Shown here in pieces: positions 8,893-18,980 of a stretch of DNA of 64,000 bases. The stretch spans positions 620,001-684,000 of the forward strand of contig JAWKOD010000002.1 in the NCBI GenBank assembly GCA_041391385.1. Reading direction: 5' to 3'. Below the pieces are notes generated by a model. The model worked only from the letters and a program-made list of their open reading frames with translations, did not search any database and was not told where the DNA came from. Numbering within the stretch: the stretch's first letter is position 1; each line of letters opens with the position of its first letter. A program made the position numbers and the translations under genes. This DNA comes from CANIGN01 sp041391385. GTDB taxonomy: Bacteria; Bdellovibrionota; UBA2428.

Positions 8893-8999
8893 ATAAGAGA
8901 GCCTTACAAAAACAATGCCAATACATTTAAAAGGGCAAATTAAGAGGGGGCTTGCTAGGGAGGATCGAGGGCTTTAAGGTCTTGTACAACGGAGGGTCT

Positions 9000-10391
9000 A
9001 TGGGGGAACTTTTGAGCCTAGACAAATTTAAATCAATTATTGAGCCATTTCGAATTAAGGTTGTAGAGCCTATTCGAAAGACGTCACGCGCCGAAAGATT
9101 AGAGTTGCTTAAAGAGGCACATAATAATCTTTTTAATCTTAAAAGCGAAAATGTAATGATCGATTTGCTTACGGATTCGGGCACCAATGCGATGAGTGCC
9201 GAGCAGTGGGCTGGAATCATGAGAGGCGACGAGAGCTACGCAGGTAGTCCTAGCTTTTTAAGGTTTGAAAAAACGATTCAAGAAATTACAGGGCATAAAG
9301 TTGTTATCCCTACGCACCAGGGCCGCGCTTCGGAGCGAATTATAATTCAAAGTTTAACAACACCGGGGCAATATGTAATTTCAAATACACTTTTTGATAC
9401 AACACGTGCAAACGCTGAAGTATGGGGGTGTGAAGTCATAGATCTTCCTTGTGTAGAGTCCAAGGACACACAATCGTCTTTTGAGTTTAAGGGGAACATG
9501 AATCTGGCGCTCTTTGAGGGAAAACTTAAAGAGTTAGGGTCCAAGGTCGGGCTTGTTGTGATGACACTTACGAACAATTCGGGTGGGGGCCAGCCTGCCG
9601 ATCCTGAAAACGTAGGAGCCGTAGCGAGACTTTGTAAGGCGCACAATATTCCTTTTATGATTGATGGGTGTCGTTTTGCTGAGAACGCCTATTTAGTTAA
9701 AAAAAGAAATCCTGACTCTCAAAAGTTTACAGCACGTCAAATAGCGCGAAAACTTTTTGAGTTGGCAGATGTTATTTCTGTCTCTGCTAAAAAAGATGGC
9801 ATCGCAAACATTGGCGGATTCATTTGTGTCAAAGATGACAAGTGGGTTGAGACGATGAGAAACAACCTTATTCTTACCGAAGGTTTTCCTACTTATGGCG
9901 GATTATCGGGGCGCGATTTAGAGGCGGTTGCTATTGGCCTGAACGAGGCCCTAGACGAAGATTATTTGGGTTATCGAACACGTTGTATTGAATACATGTG
10001 CGAAGGCTTAAGAAAACTCGGTGTTCCTGTCATGGAGCCGCCTGGAGGCCACGCTATCTATGTAGATGCTCGTAAGTTTTTAGATCACATTGAGCCCACT
10101 AAATTGCCCGGTCAATCGCTAGCGCTTGCGCTTTATGAGCTGGGTGGAATAAGAACCTGCGAAATTGGGACTGTCATGTTCGGTAAGATGAATGGCACTG
10201 AACTTACACCACATACTTATGATCTTGTACGATTAGCCATACCGCGAAGAGTTTATACACAGTCGCATTTTGATTATGTGATTGAAGTCTTTGAGCGAGT
10301 TGTTGAGCGCAAAGCTGAACTGAGGGGCTTACGTTTTTCACACCGACCAAAAGTATTACCGCACTTTAGTTCTCACTTTGAGTGGTTATAA
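9000..10391 (+). CDS. Tryptophanase / tyrosine phenol-lyase family PLP enzyme
   Basis: A 463-residue fold-type-I PLP beta-eliminating lyase. The Schiff-base lysine is in SVSAKKDG, and NNSGGGQP, IDGCRFAEN, YGGLSGRD and PRRVYTQSH are family motifs. These enzymes cleave tryptophan to indole, or tyrosine to phenol, with pyruvate and ammonia. The GLSGRD segment looks closer to tyrosine phenol-lyase and broad tryptophanase relatives than to Escherichia coli TnaA, so I leave substrate open. I start at the ATG of MGELLSL because GGAGG lies 6-7 nt before it; a TTG at 8952 is in frame but weaker. No tnaC-like leader or permease gene is adjacent. Confidence 0.9.
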   Translation: MGELLSLDKFKSIIEPFRIKVVEPIRKTSRAERLELLKEAHNNLFNLKSENVMIDLLTDSGTNAMSAEQWAGIMRGDESYAGSPSFLRFEKTIQEITGHKVVIPTHQGRASERIIIQSLTTPGQYVISNTLFDTTRANAEVWGCEVIDLPCVESKDTQSSFEFKGNMNLALFEGKLKELGSKVGLVVMTLTNNSGGGQPADPENVGAVARLCKAHNIPFMIDGCRFAENAYLVKKRNPDSQKFTARQIARKLFELADVISVSAKKDGIANIGGFICVKDDKWVETMRNNLILTEGFPTYGGLSGRDLEAVAIGLNEALDEDYLGYRTRCIEYMCEGLRKLGVPVMEPPGGHAIYVDARKFLDHIEPTKLPGQSLALALYELGGIRTCEIGTVMFGKMNGTELTPHTYDLVRLAIPRRVYTQSHFDYVIEVFERVVERKAELRGLRFSHRPKVLPHFSSHFEWL

Positions 10392-10395
10392 GGGC

Positions 10396-13257
10396 TTAAG
10401 CTCCCGCTAGGATTTCTTTCCAGGGAAGTTGCGGTGATGCTTTAAGGACACTCTTAAGATGTTTACCAGTTATAGAAGCTTTTGCTTTTACGATATCTTC
10501 GGGTGTGCCTTGTGCGACGATATCGCCACCATGTTTACCGCCACCGGGACCAAAATCTAATATCCAATCAGCAGTTTTAATAAGTTCGAGATTGTGCTCA
10601 ATAACACAAACGGTGTTTCCATTTTCTACGAGATGATGGAGTACTTTGTGAAGAGTTTTAATATCTTTCATGTGCAGTCCAGTCGTTGGCTCGTCTAAGA
10701 CATAAAATAAATTAGTGCGGTCAATATCCATAAGTTCACGGGCAATTTTGAGTCGCTGTGATTCACCACCCGAGAGGGTTGTTGCCGCTTGGCCAAGTCT
10801 TAAGTAGCCCAATCCAACTTTAACTAAAACACCTAGCATTCGTTTGAGCTTGCGAGACTCGGCAAAAAAGACTTGTGCCTCAGTAGCTGTAAGGTTGAGC
10901 ACATCGACAATACTCTTATCTTTGTAGGTTACTTTTAAAACCTCAGGTTTAAAGCGCTTGCCCTCACAGTGCTCACAAAGAACGTAGAGGTCTTCCATAA
11001 AGACCATTTCAACTTTGTTGTAGCCTTCGCCTTCGCAGTGTTCACAGCGTCCGCCAGGCACGTTGAAGGAAAAATATCCAGGATGAAACTTTTGTCTTTG
11101 AGCTTCTTTCGTAGAGGCAAAAAGACTTCTGATTTCGTCAAAAGCTCTTATGTAGGTAACGGGGTTAGACCTAGGACTTCGGCCAATCGGGCCTTGATCT
11201 ATAAGTACGATGTCTTTTATGGGTTCAAAGCCCGATATTTTTTCGTAATCACCTACTTCTGTTGTGCTTTGTTGGAGAAGCTTCGCGAGAGCGGGATAAA
11301 GTGTTTTTCGAATAGCGGTGGATTTTCCAGAGCCTGAAACACCTGTGATACAGGTAAATGTTCCAAGAGGAATTTTAATGTCCACGTTGTTAAGATTGTG
11401 AGTTTTGCAGCCCGAAACTTTTAGCCAGCGAGTTTCCTTGTTCATCTCTTCTTGTCTTTGCAGACGTCGTCTCAAGGGAACGGGAATGCTGTCTTTTCCA
11501 CTGAGGAAACTAAGCGTAGGGCTATTCTTAGGTGCCTTTTTCTCAAACTCCGAAGCCGGGCCTGAGTATAAAAGTTCTCCGCCGTTTTCGCCTGCCGCAG
11601 GGCCAAGATCAATAAGATGTTCGGCTGCGCGAATAATGTCTGGATCGTGCTCTACAACGACAACAGTGTTTCTGAGTTCGGCAAGATCTTTTAAAATACC
11701 AATAAGTTTTTCAGTGTCGTGCGCATGAAGACCAATACTTGGCTCATCTAAAACGTAACAAGTTTGAGTAAGCCGGGCTCCAAGTTGATTGGCAAGTGCT
11801 ATACGCTGAGCCTCTCCACCCGAGAGTGTTTTCGTGAGACGAGAAAGCGTGAGGTAGTCCAGGCCAACACGCATGAGAAAGTCGATGCGTGATTGGATCT
11901 GTTTAAATATTTCAGTGCCAACAGCTTTTTCAAATTCAGTAAAGGGTGTTGTTTTAAACCACTCTTGAATATCGGCAATCGATAACTGAGCAAGATCCCA
12001 AATGTTCTTATTTTGAATGAAAACATTTCGAGCTTCACTTTTGAGGCGAGCACCTTTGCAATCAGGACATAAAAATGGACTGCGGTAGCGCGATAGAAAC
12101 ACGCGCACTTGCATTTTGTATTTGTAGTCTTCGAGTTCGTTGAAGATTCCTTCAATACCTTGAAAGTTAGTGTCACCTGTCCAAATAAGTTCTTGAGTCG
12201 ACTCACTGAGCTTTTCCCAGGGAAGGTGAATGGATATTTTCTTCTTTTGACAGAAGCTTACCATTTCTCGGTACCATTCTTTAGCAGATGGTTTGGTAAG
12301 CGGTTCTACCGCGCCTTGTGAAATGGACAAATGGGGGCGGGGAATAACAAGTTTACGGTCTATCTTGAGGGAGTGCCCAAAGCCTTTGCAGGTAGGGCAG
12401 GCACCCGCAGGAGAGTTGAATGAGAAAAGCAACGGGGAGCTTTCAGGAAAACGAGTTTTCCCGCCATCTACCGAAGGGAATTCAGAGCAGACGCGTTCCC
12501 AGATGAATTTTTCACCTTTAAGAACAACGACTTTAGCTCGTCCAGCTCCGTAGTGATAGGCGCTGACCAGTGCTTCATTGCAACGACTTTGCTCGCCCTC
12601 TTCGAGTGCAAGGCGATCAACCATGATCCAAAGTTCAGGGTTTTTAAAAAGCTTAGCTGAGCTCTTGTCTTCAATTTCAACAAGCTCAAAATCTTTGAGC
12701 GGAGAAAGCATTTTTGTAAAACCTTTTTCCATTAAGAAGCTTTGAGGATCAAAACTTTTTTCGCTCTTAGCGGGAGGAGTAAAGGGATAGAAAATATAAA
12801 CACGATCCCCTTTTTGTCCCCATGCTTCGGAGGAGATTTCAGAGGGAAGATCTTTTTTTACGATTCTTCCCGTGTTGGGATCAATCATTTTTCCAACTTT
12901 AGAAAAGAGAAGTCTAAAGTAGTCGTATATCTCTGTGCTAGTTCCCACGGTTGAGCGCGAGTTTTTGGTATAGTTTTTTTGTTCGAGGGCTACAGTTGGA
13001 CTGAGATTGCGAATAGCGTCGACGTCGGGTTTCTCATGTTTTTCAAGAAATTGCCGTGAGTAAGAGCTGAGTGACTCTACAAAGCGACGCTGCCCCTCAG
13101 CAAAGAGAGTATTGAAAGCAAGGCTTGATTTTCCAGACCCAGAAGGACCCGTAACGACTGTAAGACCAATTCGAGGGATCGTGAGTGAAAGGTTCTTTAA
13201 ATTATGCTGCCTCGCACCTTCGATTTCGATGTCACGAAGAAAACTGTATTTCGACAT
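10396..13257 (-). CDS. uvrA: Excinuclease ABC subunit A
   Basis: The 953-residue damage-recognition ATPase of nucleotide excision repair. It has two ABC modules: Walker A GPSGSGKSS near the N-terminus and GVSGSGKST in the second half, with signatures LSGGEAQR and LSGGESQR. Zinc-binding cysteine pairs occur at CPTCKGFG, CPDCKGAR and CEHCEGEG/CEHCEGKR. Length is full for the family and the frame is uninterrupted over 2.86 kb, which matters for judging the frameshifts that begin about 500 bp to its right. It is divergent from the arginase-family gene with only 50 bp between them. Confidence 0.98.
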   Translation of the reverse strand: MSKYSFLRDIEIEGARQHNLKNLSLTIPRIGLTVVTGPSGSGKSSLAFNTLFAEGQRRFVESLSSYSRQFLEKHEKPDVDAIRNLSPTVALEQKNYTKNSRSTVGTSTEIYDYFRLLFSKVGKMIDPNTGRIVKKDLPSEISSEAWGQKGDRVYIFYPFTPPAKSEKSFDPQSFLMEKGFTKMLSPLKDFELVEIEDKSSAKLFKNPELWIMVDRLALEEGEQSRCNEALVSAYHYGAGRAKVVVLKGEKFIWERVCSEFPSVDGGKTRFPESSPLLFSFNSPAGACPTCKGFGHSLKIDRKLVIPRPHLSISQGAVEPLTKPSAKEWYREMVSFCQKKKISIHLPWEKLSESTQELIWTGDTNFQGIEGIFNELEDYKYKMQVRVFLSRYRSPFLCPDCKGARLKSEARNVFIQNKNIWDLAQLSIADIQEWFKTTPFTEFEKAVGTEIFKQIQSRIDFLMRVGLDYLTLSRLTKTLSGGEAQRIALANQLGARLTQTCYVLDEPSIGLHAHDTEKLIGILKDLAELRNTVVVVEHDPDIIRAAEHLIDLGPAAGENGGELLYSGPASEFEKKAPKNSPTLSFLSGKDSIPVPLRRRLQRQEEMNKETRWLKVSGCKTHNLNNVDIKIPLGTFTCITGVSGSGKSTAIRKTLYPALAKLLQQSTTEVGDYEKISGFEPIKDIVLIDQGPIGRSPRSNPVTYIRAFDEIRSLFASTKEAQRQKFHPGYFSFNVPGGRCEHCEGEGYNKVEMVFMEDLYVLCEHCEGKRFKPEVLKVTYKDKSIVDVLNLTATEAQVFFAESRKLKRMLGVLVKVGLGYLRLGQAATTLSGGESQRLKIARELMDIDRTNLFYVLDEPTTGLHMKDIKTLHKVLHHLVENGNTVCVIEHNLELIKTADWILDFGPGGGKHGGDIVAQGTPEDIVKAKASITGKHLKSVLKASPQLPWKEILAGA

Positions 13258-13307
13258 CAGTCCGATGAGTTTATACGATTATTGGGAAAGATGGTAGGAA
13301 GATTCAA

Positions 13308-14259
13308 ATGATGTGGAAGAAATTTCAGATACCGGCTGAGTATCTTAAAAAACGAGTCGACGACTCTTCGTTTAAACGTTGGGCCCAAAGTGTGGGAGAA
13401 GGCGAGCACAAGCATTCTGTCTATTTGAGGGGATTTGCAAGTGACGAGGGCGTTGTTGCAAATTTAGGTAGGGACGGGGCTGCAATGGGGCCGGAGCATT
13501 TCCGTAAGGCCTTTTATAAGATGCCTGCAACGGTGGATCTTCAAATTATGGACGAAGGTGACTTTGTTGAGGGCAGCTTAAGCCTTACTGAGTCACACAA
13601 TTGGGTAAGAGAAAATGGTCCGAAGGGACGACATTCCTTGAATGTTTCAGTTGGTGGAGGCCACGATTGGGCAGCTGTTGATTTTGATTTTCCTGGAATG
13701 CAAATAATTCATATAGATACCCACTTGGACGTGCGGCCTTGTAACCCTGAGACACTTCACTTCGGGTTCGCCTTTTCACTATCTCGTGAATAAGGGGGGC
13801 CAAGGTTTGGAACTTTGGTGCGCAGCCAGAGTATCATTCTCCTGAGCAATGGAACTACGCCATGAGTAAGTTTCAGGGCTTATGGTCTTTGGATGATCTT
13901 GAACTGGATTTTCATAAGGCCCTTGATCGCTGTTTTTCAGCCATCGACCCACTTAAGCCTTTGGGGCTAAGTGTGATCAGATGCCTTTCCTCAGTCCGTT
14001 TCTCCGGGAGTATCAGCTCCGAGTCCACGTGGGTCTTTCACTTGAGCATGTTGTGAAAATCATTGACGCTGTAGCAAAGAACTTAACTCACGTAGGGTTT
14101 TATGAATTAAACCCCTACTTTGATTGTGACGAGCAAAGTGCGCGTTTGGGAGCTTTTTTTACTGTCGAGGTTGTTACAGAAAAAAGTTTTCTTAATGTTG
14201 TTGAGCTGCTTGCACGCAATTGTTTAAAAACAAGATGGGCCAGCCCGAATCGGTTTTAA
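13308..14259 (+). pseudogene. Arginase/formimidoylglutamase-family gene with several frameshifts
   Basis: The N-terminal part carries the ureohydrolase motifs GGGHDWAA and IIHIDTHLD (manganese ligands). Beyond that the frame shifts near 13761, 13820, 13975 and probably 14155. Joining frames restores family features: HSGSPFHYLV, then QPEYHSPEQWNYAMSKF, the DxD-type second metal motif followed by FPQSVSPGVSAPSP, and LEHVVKIIDAVAKN leading to GFYELNPYFD. Members hydrolyse guanidino or formimino compounds (arginine, agmatine or formimidoylglutamate); the substrate cannot be told. At least three of the events are single-base changes, so this is either a recent pseudogene or consensus error. Confidence 0.8.
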
Positions 14260-14696
14260 AGACATTGACCACAGAGTCTTGGAATCTAGTGGGTGTAGGG
14301 TTTCTCATGTCATTTTGAATGTAGAGATTACGAAAACTATGGCCGTTAAATATGTCGTTACAAGCCGCAGTCATTTGATCACTTTTATCGTGGATATAAG
14401 AAACGTAACCATCAGGCGAAATAAGTTCAGGTAAGTTGAGCTCTTTAAGCTCTTCCGTCGTTGTCGTAGGCGCCTAATACCTGAAAAAAACTCCGTTCAT
14501 CTGAATTGAATGTTTTATCTTCATTGAGTGTACAGTTGTTCCCATCGACTCCAGAAATTTTCAGAGTTGATTCACTCAGGGTCATTTCAAAGGGGCCCAT
14601 CCGACCTGTGCAATAAAAGGTATTTGCCTGAGATAAAAGTGGAAGCGTTGTGAGGAATAGGAAGAATGTTTTATTTATTTTTGCACCGAAATTCAC
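14192..14696 (-). pseudogene. Small secreted protein of unknown function, one frameshift
   Basis: From ATG at 14696 there is a signal peptide (KTFFLFLTTLPLLSQA) followed by a short cysteine-containing domain (FYCTGRMGPFEMTL, NNCTLNED). The frame stops near 14446 after GAYDNDG, but the next frame continues naturally with EELKELNLPELISPDGYVS and on through AACNDIFNGHSF to the stop at 14192. Joined, it is a protein of about 165 residues with no family I recognise. A single-base indel near 14450 explains the break. It is convergent with the arginase-family gene. Confidence 0.55.
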
Positions 14697-14797
14697 TGTT
14701 TTGCACCATTTCTACATCTTGGGAGATATGAGAAATGTATACTTAACAAGGAGTGCATTCGTCAGCTTAATATCTATTTACCTTGGACTGAGAAGTG

Positions 14798-15839
14798 CTA
14801 GTGATTGTGGCCATCGCCTTTTTTATGCTTGTGTGGAACTTGACCTTCGGGAATTCCGAGTTCTTCTTTAGGCGTTGGAAATTCGCCAAAGAGAGTTGGG
14901 TCCGCAGGGTTACCTGTAAGAAAGCGACCTTTTGCTACGTTGAGATCCACTGCTTCGTCACCTTGATAGTCTGAGGGGAAGTCTGCGTAACCGCTTCCCA
15001 CTCGCGTTTGGATGATTCGCGTTCCTTGATCTTTTTGTTTCACTCGAATTTTACCCGTTTCGTTTCCGACGACGACATAAAGTTCGTCTTGGTCAAAGTC
15101 GTAGTTCCAGTACTCAGCTTTGCCACCTAAGTCTTTTTCCAGTTTTTTACCAAGTTGGGTGTTGTAGAATTCGGGATCAACAGGAGTGAGGTTGAGCTCG
15201 TCAGCCCCTGGCGGTATTCATCCGGTCTTGCCTGGATTCTTGTGGCGTGCCAGGAACTTTGGGGCGCTGAGAGGCTGTGGAATTTCTTTTTCTTTTCTTC
15301 TTCTGCTTTCTGAGTAAGTTCTTTTGTTCGTGGACTTTCTAGAATTTCAAGAAGAGCTTTGTTCGCATCAAACGAAGTGAAGAAGAGTACGTAGCGCGCT
15401 TGTTTAACTTGGTCTTCACTGGCTTTGATTTCCAGAGGTCGAGATCAACAATGCTTTTTTTCTCAGAAAGGGGCAGTGCAATTCTTTTATTTTTTAGGAA
15501 AGGCTATTTGCTTTTCAAGCTTCTTTGTTTCCCAAAGCCAACAAATTTTGCATAGAAGCGTTGATAGAGGTTTTTGAAGCTATCAACGGGGAGTTCTCTA
15601 AGCGTGTAGACCCCAAAGCTTTTGAATTCCTCAACAAGCTTTTTTTGGTCGGACTCCAAAATTTGAATGAGGTCCGGATACTGCTGCATATGTTTTAATA
15701 GATCGCTAAAGTCTTGGATCTCTTTGGCGGACACAGAGGAGGCGGTTTTGGCTTGGAGTGTACAAATGGGGCCTTGGGCAAGGCAAAGTGATGCAACAAG
15801 TAAAAGACGGCCCCAACGGAGCACAGGAACTCTCCCCAT
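14798..15839 (-). pseudogene. Secreted protein with His-rich C-terminus, broken by multiple frameshifts
   Basis: Starting at ATG 15839 (MGRVPVLRWGR, then a signal peptide ending LQA) the protein can be followed to HKHKKGDGHNH and a stop at 14798 only by changing frame about six times, near 15520, 15490, 15430, 15295, 15260 and 15215. Between breaks the codons read as ordinary protein, for example QARYVLFFTSFDANKALLEI and EYWNYDFDQDELYVVVGNE. The joined product would be about 345 residues, exported, with a His/Lys-rich tail that might bind metal. No family is recognised. Break density here is the highest in the window. Confidence 0.5.
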
Positions 15840-15930
15840 AACCCTTATTTTGACCCAATTTAGAGGACTTAGGTAGCAAATTCTTGACGCAGTTTTGGAC
15901 TTTGGAGGGGAATCGATTACACCAAGCTCT

Positions 15931-16755
15931 ATGTCAGAACTTGAGGATAAAACTGAGGGCACAGAAGCGTCTCCACGACCTTGGCGCTTGGCTCAAAAAG
16001 CAAAGGCTTGAGAAAAAGGTTTCCTTGAGGAAATCGCCGTAGTGACCAAAATACACCTTCAACAGTTGAAAGGCTTAGAGGAGGGTTGGCCAAGTACTAT
16101 TCCAGCATTGGCTATTGTTCGTGGAATTACAGTTTCGTACGCAAAGCACTTGGGGCTTGATGAGGTCGATGTCATTGATCGTTTTAAGCAACACCAGGGT
16201 GAATTTAAGGAAAAAGTAGCGGCTCTCGTAAAGCCCGATAATATTACTTACACCTCTCAATCTGGTAAGCCACTTAGATTTGGGAGCTATAGTGAGCGCA
16301 AAGAGCAGTCTAAGTTAACTCATTGGCTTTCTACAAAGAGAACGCTTTATGGTTTTTTGGTTTTATTGGGATTTGTCCTTTTAATTTTTTACGGAACCTC
16401 GGTAAAAAAGCGAGCAGTGAAGTTGAGTTAAGTGCTCCAACGGTTGTGGAGACCGGGGGTGCTATAAACCCTCAGCCTCAAGAAACTAAAATAGTTGATC
16501 AAAGCGCTGCAGTTTCTGCTTCACTTTTACAGGGAACCCTCCCCTATGAGTTTACTCGGCTGCCTCAGGAGATGTTTGGTTTAATATGCAAGTCGACGAG
16601 CAGTCTTTGCTGATGTTTATTTTGATGAGGCAAAATTTAATAATCTGATTGAGGGTATTCGATTACACTGCGCTCCGGTTTATTCTGACGTGGATAAATT
16701 AGTAAAAACACTTGAAAATAATCGAGCAGAGCTTCTTCGTGTAAGCGCTACTTAA
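15931..16755 (+). pseudogene. RodZ-like HTH membrane protein, frameshifted
   Basis: Joining frames gives MSELEDKTEGTEAS, then LGAWLKKQRLEKKVSLEEIA VVTKIHLQQLKGLEEG, which is the HTH_25 domain of RodZ, a cytoplasmic helix-turn-helix domain that binds MreB. A transmembrane helix follows (LYGFLVLLGFVLLIFYG, near 16345-16400). After it come a linker and SGDVWFNMQVDEQSLLMFIL, which resembles the periplasmic DUF4115 domain. Shifts occur near 15980, 16025, 16395 and 16560. The last stretch, from about 16600 to 16755 (RAVFADVYFDEAKFNN ... LLRVSAT), is open but I cannot place it with confidence. Confidence 0.65.
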
Positions 16756-16877
16756 GTTCAGAACTTGTTCCGGCAACTCCTTAAAATACTACAGTTAACC
16801 AATAAATCTTAAAAAGAATGTATTAAGGCCTCTTAAGTATCTTTCGGGAGTCCTTCGCCTAGAATCTGCGTCATTCT

Positions 16878-17723
16878 ATGGTGCAAAAATTTAAGTTCTT
16901 TTTTCTCTATTCTTTTTTGTCTCTTAGCGTACTGCAAGCAGAGCAACTAACGGTAGATCTTTTCCCTGTTATGCATTCAGCGCCAGGCATATATGAGGAT
17001 GAAAAGCTTTATGAAGCTTTAATGAGGTCTCAACATCAGTTGATGATGTATTTGATAGAACACTCAGAAACCCCCGTATTTCTTGAGTCCCTGGGTACCG
17101 TTATTGATCAAGAAACTTATTTTGATCCTAAGCACCCTGATTATCAGGAGCGCGATTTATTGAGAAAAAGTATTCAGCTTAATTTTCCTGATGGTGTTCC
17201 AAGGCTTTATGAAGATTTTACAGATGAGCAGAAGTTCATTGTTTCTCAATCTGACATGGCTGTTGAGGTTTTGTTTCAGTTAGGAATTTTGAATGCAATG
17301 TATCCTACGAATACGGCTAGTGAGTACAAGGAATATGTACTTAAGAATCAGGAGAATCCAAATTTAGGAAGATTACTGGGTATAGCAAGGGGAGCTGTGA
17401 GTCCTGTATCTGATACTGAAGCTTTAGAAGCGCAACTTTTGGGGAGAGAAGTGTTTTTGATGAGGGAGCGAGCAGCGCTTCGAGAGATCGCAGATTTTTC
17501 GAAAAAGAACCCGGGTGTGAAAAAAGTTGCTCTAGTTTTTGGTAAGTCACATGACTTTTTAAAATATCGAAATGATTTTCCTGAGCTCAATATTCGAAAA
17601 GTAAATGTAAAACGTTATGATCGAACTCTAAGCACTATTCTAAACGTAGAGCCTAGATACGAATTAAGTTATTTTAACGAAACAACACAGCGATTTGAGA
17701 CTCTACCCGGACTGCCGTTTTAA
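16878..17723 (+). CDS. Exported protein, possibly TraB/TIKI-like
   Basis: A 281-residue protein with a signal peptide (FFFLYSFLSLSVLQA). Near the C-terminus it has MRERAALREIADF followed by VALVFGKSHDF. An Arg/Glu helix followed by a hydrophobic strand and a Gly-x-x-His element is the general pattern of TraB/TIKI-type proteins, where the His-containing strand lies in the putative active site. The N-terminal PVMHSAPG and FLESLGT segments could supply other site residues. This is weak, motif-level evidence and the protein may be a new family. It converges with pilT, leaving 10 nt between stops. Confidence 0.6.
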   Translation: MVQKFKFFFLYSFLSLSVLQAEQLTVDLFPVMHSAPGIYEDEKLYEALMRSQHQLMMYLIEHSETPVFLESLGTVIDQETYFDPKHPDYQERDLLRKSIQLNFPDGVPRLYEDFTDEQKFIVSQSDMAVEVLFQLGILNAMYPTNTASEYKEYVLKNQENPNLGRLLGIARGAVSPVSDTEALEAQLLGREVFLMRERAALREIADFSKKNPGVKKVALVFGKSHDFLKYRNDFPELNIRKVNVKRYDRTLSTILNVEPRYELSYFNETTQRFETLPGLPF

Positions 17724-17733
17724 TATTTAGATA

Positions 17734-18885
17734 TCAAGTTCCAGTCGGTTTTTTTGCAGTCAGTATTGAAGTATCGAGGCCGGTTTTTCCGGCGTAGGAG
17801 ACTCCAGTTCCCAAGTTGAGGAAGGCTTTGGGAGCGAATTGTGCAAAAAGTGATTTTTCATTGGCTGTTTCCCATGCCGTATGTCCATCAATAACGCCGG
17901 CTTTAACAGCTTCCATAAGTTGGTGGTCGAGTACTTGCATCCCGTCTTTTTTGGCGGTTTGCATGATAGAGGGAATTTGGAAGGTTTTTGATTCACGCAC
18001 TAAGTTGGCTACAGCTGAATTGTTTACGAGAATATCGTGCAGAGCCATTCGTGACTTTCCGTCAGCAGTGGCTACAAGTTTTTGAGAGATAATGACTCGT
18101 AAGCTTTCTGAGAGCATGGATCTAATTTGTGATTGCTCGCTGCCATCAAAGGAGTCGATGATACGGTCGAGTGATTTTGGCGCACTGTTGGTGTGGAGCG
18201 TTCCGAATACTAAGTGACCCGTTTCTGCGGCTGTGATGGCAAGTGCAATTGTTTCTTTGTCTCGCATCTCACCCACTAGAATAACGTCAGGGTCTTCACG
18301 TAGGGCAGCCTTGAGGGCCGCTCCGAAACTTGTAAAGTGATTTCCAAGTTCGCGTTGGTTCATCATACATTTTTTGGATTCGTGTTGAAACTCGACAGGA
18401 TCCTCAAGAGTGATGATGTGACTTTTTTCGTTCATATTGATGTGGTTAATCATGGCCGCCAGAGTTGTAGACTTACCAGAACCTGTAGGGCCCGTTACAA
18501 GTACGAGTCCGTTGGGGTAGGTGCATGCCATTTTACAAATAGGTGGAAGGTTAAGCATTTCTAGCGTTGGTGGGTTTGAAGGTAGACTTCGAAAAACTCC
18601 CGACATTCCAAAGCGCTGTGTGAATAAGTTCACACGAAATACGCCGACGTTAGGGATTTTAATTGCAAAGTCGACTTGTTTTTCGGAGGTCATTTCTTGG
18701 CGTTGATTGGGGGACATGATGCCGTTCAACATTTCCTCAAGAACTTTTGGATTAAATACGGGAAGATCAAGTTTTAAGAGATCTCCGCGCACGCGAATCA
18801 TGGGAACAGAGTTGGCGGCTACGTGTAAGTCAGAACCGTTTTCTTTAACCAATGTTTGAAGAAGTGCCATTAAGTTTGTTGACAT
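17734..18885 (-). CDS. pilT: Type IV pilus retraction ATPase PilT
   Basis: A 383-residue hexameric cytoplasmic ATPase of the secretion/pilus superfamily. Seen are Walker A GPTGSGKST, an Asp box in IITLEDPVEF, Walker B DPDVILVGEMRD, a His box GHLVFGTLHT, and near the C-terminus NNSAVANLVRE, matching the AIRNLIRE retraction motif of PilT. PilT depolymerises pilin and drives twitching motility. Start taken at ATG 18885; an in-frame TTG precedes it directly. It is separated from rng by 95 bp, with divergent promoters expected there. No other pilus-assembly gene is adjacent. Confidence 0.95.
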   Translation of the reverse strand: MSTNLMALLQTLVKENGSDLHVAANSVPMIRVRGDLLKLDLPVFNPKVLEEMLNGIMSPNQRQEMTSEKQVDFAIKIPNVGVFRVNLFTQRFGMSGVFRSLPSNPPTLEMLNLPPICKMACTYPNGLVLVTGPTGSGKSTTLAAMINHINMNEKSHIITLEDPVEFQHESKKCMMNQRELGNHFTSFGAALKAALREDPDVILVGEMRDKETIALAITAAETGHLVFGTLHTNSAPKSLDRIIDSFDGSEQSQIRSMLSESLRVIISQKLVATADGKSRMALHDILVNNSAVANLVRESKTFQIPSIMQTAKKDGMQVLDHQLMEAVKAGVIDGHTAWETANEKSLFAQFAPKAFLNLGTGVSYAGKTGLDTSILTAKKPTGT

Positions 18886-18980
18886 CAAAGTTTTTATCGG
18901 ACTTTTGTTACAGTTCCTGAGTTTAGATTCGATAAAGAAGCTATAGAAATGTATAAAGATGATGTGGGTGCGACAAAATT

